Assembly: GCA_016350165.1 (NCBI GenBank)
Contig: CP066225.1
Span: 62,001-126,000 of the forward strand
Origin: Planctomycetota bacterium
GTDB lineage: Bacteria; Planctomycetota; Phycisphaerae; Phycisphaerales; Phycisphaeraceae
Length of the DNA stretch: 64,000 nucleotides
Direction of reading: 5' to 3'
Below, piece by piece: positions 1-7,666 of the stretch (position 1 is its first letter; each line of letters opens with the position of its first letter). The notes below the pieces were generated by a model that worked only from the letters and a program-made list of their open reading frames with translations, did not search any database and was not told the origin of the DNA. Both the position numbers and the translations under genes were made by a program.

Positions 1-727
1 TTCGATTCAAATCCGTATAAAACAGAAAGTAATCAGTTTCCACTTCAAACATTTCTGCGCCAACCTTTGCCAGCCCATCTTTGGCAAAGGTTCTTAGATT
101 CTCAAGAATCGCTTCATGCGAATCATCTTCAATATCCTCCCACAACAACTCTTCTGCTACAGGCGGCGCGTCAGGTACTGCTTTTTTTCGCTTTTGGCGT
201 TTACGTGGCGTCTCTTCCTCTGCCTCAATTTTCTTCACCGGATGCGCAGTTCGCCAAAGCTCGACCGCCGCTTCCTGTGCTGTTTTATTTTCGAATTCGT
301 ACTGAAATGCATCTGTATCAAGCGTTTCAGCTTTTGCCAACGCCATCCTCGCAAACCGTGTACCGTTCTTCATCGTCGCTAGCAACTTACCCAACTTCAC
401 CCAAGCGCCATACTCGTCATTTTTAAAAAAGTGCGAAGCAAATAACGAATAAATCTTCCCCTCTGGCACATGGTCCCATTTCACAAAAACGCGTTCACTT
501 CGCTGAGCTGATCGATCTTTCCTTACCACCATAACGCCATCCCAGAACCACGACATGATCTCCCCTCTGACATAATCTGGATTTTTCCCACCCACTTTCA
601 CCGCAATTGGCACTCGAGGCGACACCGTAACTCCATCCGTAACCTCTTGTGCACTGCAAACCTCATTAACAACCAACGACAAACCCATCAACAAAATAAA
701 AAACATAGCCCGGAATTTTTTTTGCAT
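1..727 (-). CDS. Secreted hypothetical protein, C-terminus cut by window edge
   Basis: This reading frame runs open from an ATG at 727 to the left edge (about 242 codons, no stop seen). The start has a hydrophobic signal peptide: MQKKF, then a stretch rich in Phe, Leu and Val, ending near a VCSAQE cleavage-like site around residue 23. The mature part is mixed alpha/beta-like, with a Lys/Arg/Glu-rich stretch near residues 165-185 (EEETPRKRQKRKK), and ends within a motif reading ETDYFLFYTDL, which could begin a peptidase-like or secretin-like domain outside the window. I do not recognise the family. The frame is convincing because it is long, has a signal peptide and has a GAGAGGAAAG ribosome binding site just upstream. 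Confidence 0.75.
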   Translation of the reverse strand, partial: MQKKFRAMFFILLMGLSLVVNEVCSAQEVTDGVTVSPRVPIAVKVGGKNPDYVRGEIMSWFWDGVMVVRKDRSAQRSERVFVKWDHVPEGKIYSLFASHFFKNDEYGAWVKLGKLLATMKNGTRFARMALAKAETLDTDAFQYEFENKTAQEAAVELWRTAHPVKKIEAEEETPRKRQKRKKAVPDAPPVAEELLWEDIEDDSHEAILENLRTFAKDGLAKVGAEMFEVETDYFLFYTDLNR

Positions 728-1086
728 GACTTTCCTCTCAAGAATGTCCAAGTTCTTTGCTTTTAAAAACTTTTGCACAGGCAAAATTTTTCCTTTCCAA
801 CCTTTTTCCTCCCCCCAAACACGCCAAACGACATAATTCCCCCTTTTTGCCTCAATTTACTGTCCGATATAACCGATTTTCTCCTTGACGAGGATGAAAT
901 ACAAGACAAAATCCACGTCTGAACCTTGTTGTGCTTAAATCAGTATAAAAAAGGTATTTGCGTATTTTCGCCTATACCCTCATAATTGACTTATACACCC
1001 ACATCGGCTCGACTTTTCGCCGCCCTCCGTGGAGTAATTTAACGCACACTTTGATATCCCACTACGCTTTTGTGACGAGGTAACTG
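728..1086. other. Divergent intergenic region upstream of pilB
   Basis: This 359-base spacer lies between the divergent secreted-protein gene and the GspE/PilB gene. It is pyrimidine-rich on the + strand to about 860, then AT-rich, with TATAAA-like (about 944) and TTGACT (about 987) elements that could be promoter parts for the pilus genes. No open frame, RNA gene or repeat was recognised. Confidence 0.4.
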
Positions 1087-2865
1087 ATGGCCCGTAAGCG
1101 ACGCCAAATCGGCGAAATCCTTAAACGCTGGGGACTGGTCGATGACCAGCAAATCGAAGAAGCAGCAAAAATCGCACAGGGTTCGCGCAAGCGTATCGGC
1201 GATGTGCTGACTGAACTCGGTTACGCACAGCAAAACGATGTTGCTAAAGCTCTTGCTTCTCAGTTCGACATGGAGTTTGTCGATCTCGATCAGCCCAACG
1301 TCGTCCACAAAGATAACCTATCTCTCATCCCGATGGACATCATCAAGAAGTACATCGTGCTGCCTCTCGGTAAAGAAGGCAACACGCTCAAAGTTCTTGT
1401 GCATGATCCCATGGACCTCGATCTAATCGATGACCTGCAATTCCGTCTCGGCGGGAAGATCGAACTCGCACTCGGCGCTAAAGCTAAAATCAAAGAATAC
1501 ATCGATAGCATGCTCTCGGAAACGAAAGCATCAATCGACGAAACCGTTCGTGAACTCTCCATGGACCAATCCATGGACCGTGGTGCCTCACTCGACATCC
1601 AGTTCACCGGCGAAGATGGCCAAGAAGAAGACGAAGATGAAGCAGGTGAAAATGATACACCTATCATCAAGCTCGTTAACCAGGTCATTGCTGAAGCCGT
1701 CCTCGCACGTTCTTCAGACATCCACATCGAACCATTCGAAAACCGCGTTCGTCTCCGGTACCGCATCGACGGTGTCTGTCACGAACGTAACGTCATTCCA
1801 AAACGTGTGCAGGCTTCTGTCACTGCTCGTATGAAGATCCTCGCTGGCATGAAAGTTGAGGAACGACGTATTCCGCAAGACGGTCGTATCAAGATGAAGA
1901 TCGCTGGCGATGTCATCGACTTCCGTGTTTCTGCCTGTCCGGTTTACCACGGCGAATCTATCGTTCTTCGTGTCCTGCGCCCAGACGCCGCTAACATCGG
2001 CCTCGAAAAACTCGGCATGCAGCCTGACACGCTCGAAACATTCAATGACATCATCACGCGACCAACGGGCATCTTCCTCGTCACAGGTCCTACCGGTTCT
2101 GGTAAAACCACCACACTCTACTCAGCCCTCTCTAAACTCAACCGCCCTGACCTCAAGATCATCACTGCTGAAGACCCAATCGAGTACAACTTCAAAGGCA
2201 TCAACCAGTGTCAAGTCAGTGAAGACACCGGCATGTCCTTCCAGATCATTCTCCGTGCGATGTTGCGTCAAGCACCAAACATCATTCTCGTCGGTGAAAT
2301 TCGTGACAAAGAGGTCGGCGAAGTCGCAGTTCAAGCTGCTCTCACCGGTCACCTCGTCTTCTCGACACTCCACACCAACGACGCACCTTCAGCCATCACA
2401 CGTCTCATCGACATGGGCCTCAAGCCATTCCTCGTCGCCTCTTCAATCCAGGCGATCTTGGCTCAACGTCTCGTCCGTATGCTTTGCCCACACTGTAAAG
2501 AGCCTGACGTAACGCCAAACCCACGTATGATGAACCTCTGCGGCCTCTCCAATGAAGACATCGCAGACAAAACTATCTACAAAGCCGCTGGCTGCAAACG
2601 CTGCTCCGGTACTGGCTATCGTGGACGTCGTGGTATCTACGAAATTCTCGTCATGAACTCAGAAATCCGTGACCTCGCATTCAACCGCGAGCCGGTCAGT
2701 AAGATCCGTGACGCCGCCGCAGTTTCTGGCATGCGTAACCTACTCGGTGACGGACGCCTCAAGATCCTCTCCGGCGAAACAACACTCGAAGAAATCAGCC
2801 GTATCACTCAGGTCGAAGGCCTCGTCGAAGAAATCGAAGAGGATGAAGACGCTGTCGTCGCTTGA
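1087..2865 (+). CDS. pilB: GspE/PilB-family secretion/pilus assembly ATPase (copy 1)
   Basis: This is a cytoplasmic hexameric ATPase that powers pilin or pseudopilin polymerisation. At 592 residues it is full length. The N-terminus (about 5-70) has two tandem MshEN-like motifs (QIGEILKRWG and RIGDVLTELG). An Asp/Glu-rich linker follows at about 178-192, then the SDIHIEP/RYRIDG N2 region, a Walker A GPTGSGKTTT near residue 334, the Asp box around AEDPIEY, a Walker B near ILVGEIRD, and two zinc-binding CxxC pairs (CPHC, CKRC) typical of GspE/PilB. It starts at ATG 1087 after an upstream GACGAGG. The partner pilT follows 113 bases downstream, so a type IV pilus role is more likely than pure secretion. 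No pilC or pilin gene is adjacent. A second, more divergent copy lies at 10990-12729. Confidence 0.93.
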   Translation: MARKRRQIGEILKRWGLVDDQQIEEAAKIAQGSRKRIGDVLTELGYAQQNDVAKALASQFDMEFVDLDQPNVVHKDNLSLIPMDIIKKYIVLPLGKEGNTLKVLVHDPMDLDLIDDLQFRLGGKIELALGAKAKIKEYIDSMLSETKASIDETVRELSMDQSMDRGASLDIQFTGEDGQEEDEDEAGENDTPIIKLVNQVIAEAVLARSSDIHIEPFENRVRLRYRIDGVCHERNVIPKRVQASVTARMKILAGMKVEERRIPQDGRIKMKIAGDVIDFRVSACPVYHGESIVLRVLRPDAANIGLEKLGMQPDTLETFNDIITRPTGIFLVTGPTGSGKTTTLYSALSKLNRPDLKIITAEDPIEYNFKGINQCQVSEDTGMSFQIILRAMLRQAPNIILVGEIRDKEVGEVAVQAALTGHLVFSTLHTNDAPSAITRLIDMGLKPFLVASSIQAILAQRLVRMLCPHCKEPDVTPNPRMMNLCGLSNEDIADKTIYKAAGCKRCSGTGYRGRRGIYEILVMNSEIRDLAFNREPVSKIRDAAAVSGMRNLLGDGRLKILSGETTLEEISRITQVEGLVEEIEEDEDAVVA

Positions 2866-2978
2866 TATACTGCTATTTCACACATAAACCAAGCAAACTC
2901 ATTAAACCGCTGACTTGATTTTAAAAATGACAAACTCAGGCAATTTGTTTCAGCCTGATCCATCAACGGGAGTTGTGA

Positions 2979-4097
2979 ATGTCAACCATCCATATTGACC
3001 GCCTTCTCGACACAGTCGTCAGACAGAACGCGTCCGACCTCCACCTTTCCGTCGGCAAACCACCGACACTTCGTATGCGTGGACGTCTCGTAGAACTGCG
3101 TACTAAAGTTCTTGAATCTGCCGACACTGTCGCACTCATGAAAGCTATTACGCCTGAACGTTCTCAGAACGAACTTCAGGAAGAAGGTGGCTCCGACTTC
3201 GGTTTTGCTTATGGCGACGCAGCCCGCTTCCGTGTCTCCATCTTCAAGCAAAAAGGCAACGTCTCACTCGTCCTACGTCAGATTCCTAACCGTCTCTTAG
3301 GTATGGAAGAAATTGGTCTGCCTCCGATCGTCTCAGACCTCATCCGTCGCCCGCAGGGTCTCTTCCTCGTCACCGGCCCAACCGGTTCTGGTAAGACGAC
3401 CACCCTCGCTTCGATGATTAACAACATCAACGAAACGCAGGACAAGCACCTCATCACCATTGAAGACCCCGTAGAGTATTATCACCCGCATAAGAAATCC
3501 ATCGTTAACCAGCGTGAAGTTGGTAACGACGTGCCTTCATTCTCCGAAGCTCTCCGTCGTGCGCTGCGTCAGGACCCTGACTGTATCCTCGTCGGCGAAA
3601 TGCGTGACCTCGAAACCATCGAGGCTGCAATCACCGCTTCCGAAACAGGCCACCTCGTTTTCGGCACCTTGCACACCACCGGTGCTTCCGGCACCATCAA
3701 CCGCGTGATCGACGCCTTCCCTGTTTCACAGCAGGCTCAGATCCGTGTGCAGCTTTCCGTTTCACTCATGGCCGTCCTCTCACAGCAACTCCTCCGCCGT
3801 ATCGACAAGAACGGCATGGTCGCTGCTTACGAGTTCATGGTCGTGACCCCTGCTATCGCTAACCTCGTTCGTGAAGGTAAGACCTTCCGTATCGACTCCG
3901 CGATTCAGACCGGTAAAAAGTTCGGCATGCAGCTCCTCGACGACCACCTTTGGGATCTCTACGAAAAGGGCTGGATCGACGCAGGCGATATGATCGACCG
4001 TGCAAAGAACGCTTCGACACTCATCGAGAAAGTTCACCGTGCAGGCGGGACCGTCGGCCGTGTCGAACTCGACGAAGCAGAAGAAGCTACCGCATAA
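2979..4097 (+). CDS. pilT: Twitching motility retraction ATPase PilT
   Basis: PilT is the ATPase that depolymerises type IV pili and drives twitching. The 372-residue length and the start (IDRLLDTVVRQNASDLHLSVG) match PilT closely, including the SDLHLS PAS-like module. Walker A GPTGSGKTTT lies near residue 133, followed by the IEDPVEY Asp box, the Walker B around ILVGEMRD, and the His box near GHLVFGTLHTTGA. PilT lacks the CxxC zinc pairs of PilB, as here. The start at ATG 2979 follows a GGGAG site. It is co-directional with the GspE/PilB gene 113 bases upstream and ends at a strong hairpin, so pilB-pilT probably form one transcription unit. Confidence 0.95.
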   Translation: MSTIHIDRLLDTVVRQNASDLHLSVGKPPTLRMRGRLVELRTKVLESADTVALMKAITPERSQNELQEEGGSDFGFAYGDAARFRVSIFKQKGNVSLVLRQIPNRLLGMEEIGLPPIVSDLIRRPQGLFLVTGPTGSGKTTTLASMINNINETQDKHLITIEDPVEYYHPHKKSIVNQREVGNDVPSFSEALRRALRQDPDCILVGEMRDLETIEAAITASETGHLVFGTLHTTGASGTINRVIDAFPVSQQAQIRVQLSVSLMAVLSQQLLRRIDKNGMVAAYEFMVVTPAIANLVREGKTFRIDSAIQTGKKFGMQLLDDHLWDLYEKGWIDAGDMIDRAKNASTLIEKVHRAGGTVGRVELDEAEEATA

Positions 4098-4117
4098 TCA
4101 TCTGCCAAATAAACAAA

Positions 4118-4152
4118 CAAAAAAACGCTGGTCTTACGATCAGCGTTTTTTC
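4118..4152 (+). terminator. Intrinsic terminator after pilT
   Basis: An inverted repeat AACGCTG-GTC / GAT-CAGCGTT with a short TTAC loop is flanked by an A-run on the left and a T-run on the right. It sits about 25 bases after the pilT stop and just before the stop of the convergent gene, so it could act in both directions. Confidence 0.85.
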
Positions 4153-4172
4153 TATTCAATTTTAAAGTCTAA

Positions 4173-6221
4173 CTATAGGTTAGATTTAAATTCTTTCTCA
4201 TCAGGCAATGAGATCAGGTAACCATTCTGTAATACCTGATACGTCTTCCCCTTCACCTTAGTCTCACCTGCAAGCACACCACCAATTACCAAATACCCGC
4301 CCAAATCTTTATCCACCATTCTGGGATTCGTTAAAGCCAATTGCACCTTCGGATAACTCAACGTAACAAAACGAACACTGGCATGCCCCTCGCTGCCATC
4401 TTGAATACTTTTCACCTTGCCCACCACAAACACAGGCTTACCAATATTCACCTTCACCTTAGCATCCAATTGATGTGCGCGATCACTCACTATCACACGA
4501 CGAATATCATTCACATGCTCAGCCATCGTCGACTGAACACTCTCCTTAAATCGCTCTAATAAATTAGACACACCATCTGTTTGCATATTCAGATTAGCGA
4601 TCTTCATTGTCGCAATATCCATGTTCCGTAGCATCACAGGATTTGAACGAAGCCCATTCCCATCACATGTTTTGCAATCAATCTCAGCTAAAACAATTTT
4701 CTTCTCGTCCTGTTTTTTCTTAGCTTGCTGTCTCAAACGTTCTTCACGTTCGCGATCATACGATGTTCTTCGACGATTACTACTTCGTGAAGACGTAGTT
4801 TGCTGCTCAATAATACGTGGTTCATTCGCAACAACCTTACGCTTCGTCAACACACCCTCACCATTACAAGCACCACAAATAATGCCCTGCTTGAAGTTCA
4901 TCGCTAAACGCAGCAACTGCTTCGCTGGCACATCCTCTTTAATCTTCAAAACAGGGAGGCGACCGCCATCCGACGTTTTATAAATAGTCGGTATCACTTT
5001 GAACGTCTCAGGCTTCTTCTTATCACATTTTTTAAGAACAGCCTTTACATGTTCAATTGAAATCGCATAGTACCCCTCCGCATTCTTCTCATAATTACGC
5101 GTTGCAATCCCCAAGCATACGCCTAGCCGATTAACCAACGGCCCACCAATGTTCCCTTCATTAACAACACTACTCGTCCGTATCACGCGGCCGTACTGCC
5201 ATTCAGGATTCACCTCAATCCCCTCGCACAGCCCCTTGATCATCATAAGTTCATCACCCTGAGCATACCCAGCCAACCACAACGCATCACCCACACTCGG
5301 CTCATCATCGCTCATCCTTAGCCACTCAAATGTATTTTTAATTAGCTGAGCACGCAGTCCTTTCTCTTCATCATCCCCCGTCTTTTTGGCCTTATCTTCC
5401 TTCACCATCATCACAGCAACATCGTACTGTTGCTCAACCCTCACTAGTTCAAGCGAATAACTGCGTTCTCGATGTCTAGCGACCGCACTTGCAGCACCTT
5501 CAATCCCTTTAAAACTAGTCACAAGATAATCACCACGCACAGCAAACCCCGTCACTGTACGAAGCGGCTTTCCAACCTTATCAAGCACGTCTATCTCCAC
5601 GATAGATCGCTCCACTTTACGTTTCAGATGACTCACCGCACGATCATCAACAAGCCGCGCCGCTTCCTCAGCTTCTTTCTGACCCGTTCTTGAAGAAATC
5701 AGATTCGTCTTGATACTGTTAATTGTCGCACTGAATTCAACCTTGTCTCGATACCCAATATTCAAATACTTTGCCTTCTCACAAACCACCTGAATCTTCT
5801 CACCTGAATCACGCATGATTCGAATCAACGCACCACGATACTTCGAGCCATCCTTACCATTCACTTCAATCGTTGACTTCTCACGATTGTCAAAAATGAT
5901 CGAGCATTTCTCACGAGCAGGCCGCAATTCTATCTCCCCCGAATCATTAAACAGCTTCACCTTCTTTGCATTAGTCTTCAAATCCAAAGCAAAGAGCTTG
6001 TCTTTAAGTTCCGATTTATTGATTGAAAAATAAATCGTCTCCCCATTCAAAGGCCCAATATAAATAAACTCACGCTCATCTTTATCGTGTTCCCAACACA
6101 CCTCTAAATCCGGCAAGTCCAACGTATCTGAAATACCTGCTCGAACCAATTGTCCCATACCCAATGCAATTATCATCGCGAGCAAATACACCAAACCAAA
6201 TTTCATGGACCTCAACATCAT
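4173..6221 (-). CDS. Secreted trypsin-fold pseudo-protease with DnaJ-type zinc motifs
   Basis: This is a 682-residue exported protein. ATG 6221 follows GAGGA at a 5-base spacing, and a hydrophobic signal segment covers about residues 8-30. Around residues 215-400 it has an S1C/HtrA-like trypsin fold: GFAV, VTSFKGIEGA, the YDVAVMMV strand, GDALWLAGY, and EGNIGGPLV. The usual catalytic His is Lys (about residue 238) and the usual Ser of GNSGG is Ile (residue 358); only the Asp is kept. Two CxxCxGxG motifs (CGACNGEG near 448 and CKTCDGNG near 514) resemble the zinc-binding repeats of DnaJ. A Lys/Arg/Gln-rich coiled stretch lies between them. It probably binds proteins rather than cutting them. 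It converges on pilT. Confidence 0.8.
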   Translation of the reverse strand: MMLRSMKFGLVYLLAMIIALGMGQLVRAGISDTLDLPDLEVCWEHDKDEREFIYIGPLNGETIYFSINKSELKDKLFALDLKTNAKKVKLFNDSGEIELRPAREKCSIIFDNREKSTIEVNGKDGSKYRGALIRIMRDSGEKIQVVCEKAKYLNIGYRDKVEFSATINSIKTNLISSRTGQKEAEEAARLVDDRAVSHLKRKVERSIVEIDVLDKVGKPLRTVTGFAVRGDYLVTSFKGIEGAASAVARHRERSYSLELVRVEQQYDVAVMMVKEDKAKKTGDDEEKGLRAQLIKNTFEWLRMSDDEPSVGDALWLAGYAQGDELMMIKGLCEGIEVNPEWQYGRVIRTSSVVNEGNIGGPLVNRLGVCLGIATRNYEKNAEGYYAISIEHVKAVLKKCDKKKPETFKVIPTIYKTSDGGRLPVLKIKEDVPAKQLLRLAMNFKQGIICGACNGEGVLTKRKVVANEPRIIEQQTTSSRSSNRRRTSYDREREERLRQQAKKKQDEKKIVLAEIDCKTCDGNGLRSNPVMLRNMDIATMKIANLNMQTDGVSNLLERFKESVQSTMAEHVNDIRRVIVSDRAHQLDAKVKVNIGKPVFVVGKVKSIQDGSEGHASVRFVTLSYPKVQLALTNPRMVDKDLGGYLVIGGVLAGETKVKGKTYQVLQNGYLISLPDEKEFKSNL

Positions 6222-6329
6222 GCAATTCCTCACAGCACCCGAAAGTTATTAAGCACTATAAAACACGCTTGTGTCCTCATTTTAATCACACCACATAAAC
6301 CCACAAGAACCTCTTGCTTCCCTGCTAAT

Positions 6330-6356
6330 AAAAAAAACGGCCAAACCGGCCGTTTA
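6330..6356 (-). terminator. Terminator for the 6443-6922 gene
   Basis: A perfect 8-bp inverted repeat AAACGGCC / GGCCGTTT (6336-6356) with a 5-base loop is followed, on the minus strand, by a run of eight or nine T. It lies about 90 bases beyond the stop of the minus-strand gene at 6443. Confidence 0.85.
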
Positions 6357-6442
6357 TTACATCCCATTCAATAAACCACTTCATAATTCATCCGACTCGC
6401 CTAATTTCATCTGTATAAATCTGCTGGTTTATACTCCCAACA

Positions 6443-6922
6443 TCAAATCAAACAGACTGCAACTGGGAACGAATCACATTCATATTCACCCTGCCCCTCT
6501 TCAACCAACTCATCAACCATCCCCCAATCATATCCTTGTGGCAACTTCGTAAAACACCACATATCCTTTGATTTACCCTTCAAATCAACAACTTTCCCAT
6601 CACACATCTTCACACCCAACGATACATCACCCGACCAACTGCGTTCATGTAATACATTCATGCGCATCTGAACAGTTTCCGGGACCGCGAAACGTGTCGG
6701 CCTAATCTTCACAATATGCCCTGCAGCAAGCGGTACCCATGGCAAATTAAACCCATCATACGCCTGCCTGATATCCGATTCCTTCACAAATACACACTGC
6801 ATCACCTCCCCACTTTTCAGCTCAACCTCACCTAATCGCATTTCTGGACGCCAGTGGGTTTGCTCGATTACCGCGCAATTGGCCAATTCTTCTGAAAATG
6901 TGCTGCTTACAAATGGGGACAT
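6443..6922 (-). CDS. Hypothetical protein, 159 aa
   Basis: I do not recognise this family. The frame is supported by a GGAG site 7 bases before ATG 6922 and by a strong terminator downstream. The protein has no signal peptide and no membrane span. It is rich in beta-prone segments (LGEVELKSGEVMQCVFV, HIVKIRPTRF, VQMRMNVL, VSLGVKMCDGKVVDLKG), with an acidic C-terminal part around VDELVEEGQGEYE and five scattered Cys residues. It could be a small cytoplasmic beta-barrel or binding protein. It stands alone between the pseudo-protease gene and a gene-poor stretch. Confidence 0.6.
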   Translation of the reverse strand: MSPFVSSTFSEELANCAVIEQTHWRPEMRLGEVELKSGEVMQCVFVKESDIRQAYDGFNLPWVPLAAGHIVKIRPTRFAVPETVQMRMNVLHERSWSGDVSLGVKMCDGKVVDLKGKSKDMWCFTKLPQGYDWGMVDELVEEGQGEYECDSFPVAVCLI

Positions 6923-7100
6923 GCGTGATCTCCTTCATGCTAAATCGAAATGATTAACCAGACCACCATATCGCGAGAAAGCTGAAGATTTAAATGTCTT
7001 TTTCACTATGTGTAAAACATCTAATGCATTACCCTTTCGCAAATCTGCAACTTCTCACGTCAGCCAAAACTTGTTTTTTAAGACTGGATGAAACACCGGT

Positions 7101-7179
7101 TTTGTGCGCACGAATGCGAAGCTCGCCGTCAGGTTTGCACGCATAAAATCAACGGCGCGTTCGCATTCGTGCGCGCAAA
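7101..7179. repeat. Long inverted repeat, 20-bp arms
   Basis: The arms at 7101-7120 and 7160-7179 are reverse complements with one mismatch (core GCGCACGAATGCGAA). Inner bases GCTCGCCG and CGGCGCG continue the pairing imperfectly, which would give a stem of more than 24 pairs around a loop of about 25 bases. It has no T-run and is not next to a gene end, so it is not an ordinary terminator. Confidence 0.75.
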
Positions 7180-7313
7180 CGCGTTTTTGATCCGTTTTTC
7201 GTCTCAAAAAGCAGCCTGAAAATCAATAAAACACACAGAGTTATACTTGTTTCATACAGTTTTAACGCAGTTTTGATTTATTCCGCGCGACTGAGAAAAT
7301 CGGCAAGTGCATA

Positions 7314-7384
7314 TTTGTGCGCCAAAATCAGCTTTTGTTGCCAAATATAGAACAGCGACTCCATACCTACTGTACAAACAGTAG
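7314..7384. repeat. GTGCGCC motif plus CTACTG/CAGTAG hairpin, copy A
   Basis: The string TTTGTGCGCCAAAATC (7314 onward) is followed by a TTTTGTTGCC stretch and then by the hairpin CTACTG-TACAAA-CAGTAG (7367-7384). A similar order of elements occurs at 45374-45424. It may be a small dispersed element or a paired regulatory site; its function is unknown. Confidence 0.4.
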
Positions 7385-7633
7385 AACAAATGCGCGAGTA
7401 AATACTAAGCGTGAAACGTGCGCTTACACATAAATTTATGATCATGTCGATTCAATAATGAAGCCGTAGATCAAACTCTCAGTTGAAAAACAATTGGTAA
7501 CATGATTGCAAAATTTGCATATCTCAGACGATGAGTAACTCAATAAACCAAATGCTGATATGACGATGTTATTGATTAGTTAATAGTTGAACCTGTCTCT
7601 AATCAACAAATAGTGATTGCATTTTTCATCTGG

Positions 7634-7656
7634 ATGTCGCGTCGCAAACGCGACAT
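7634..7656 (-). terminator. Stem-loop after the 7667-9472 gene
   Basis: A perfect 9-bp stem ATGTCGCGT / ACGCGACAT with a 5-base CGCAA loop starts 11 bases after the minus-strand stop. There is no clear T-run on the minus strand (only a weak TGAAAAATG downstream), so it may be a weak terminator or a 3'-end stabilising hairpin. Confidence 0.5.
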
Positions 7657-7666
7657 ATCAATCTAA

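Larger units (their letters stand above)
6923..7633. other. Gene-poor AT-rich region with inverted repeats
   Basis: About 700 bases hold no convincing open frame. The stretch contains a long imperfect hairpin (7101-7179) and a CTACTG...CAGTAG hairpin (7367-7384) that follows a GTGCGCC motif. Similar motifs recur at 45.3-45.4 kb. AT-rich runs from 7400 to 7630 could hold promoters, but I see no clear -35/-10 pair tied to a gene start. The minus-strand gene at 6443-6922 starts at its left edge and presumably takes its promoter from here. Confidence 0.5.

Noticed and set aside
1-20. String TTCGATTCAAATCC resembling a tRNA T-arm
   Set aside because: It lies in the open reading frame of the minus-strand secreted protein, and no acceptor stem or anticodon arm could be found around it.
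1290-1766. 158-residue Ser/Arg/Met-rich minus-strand frame
   Set aside because: Antisense shadow of the first GspE/PilB gene; no independent support.
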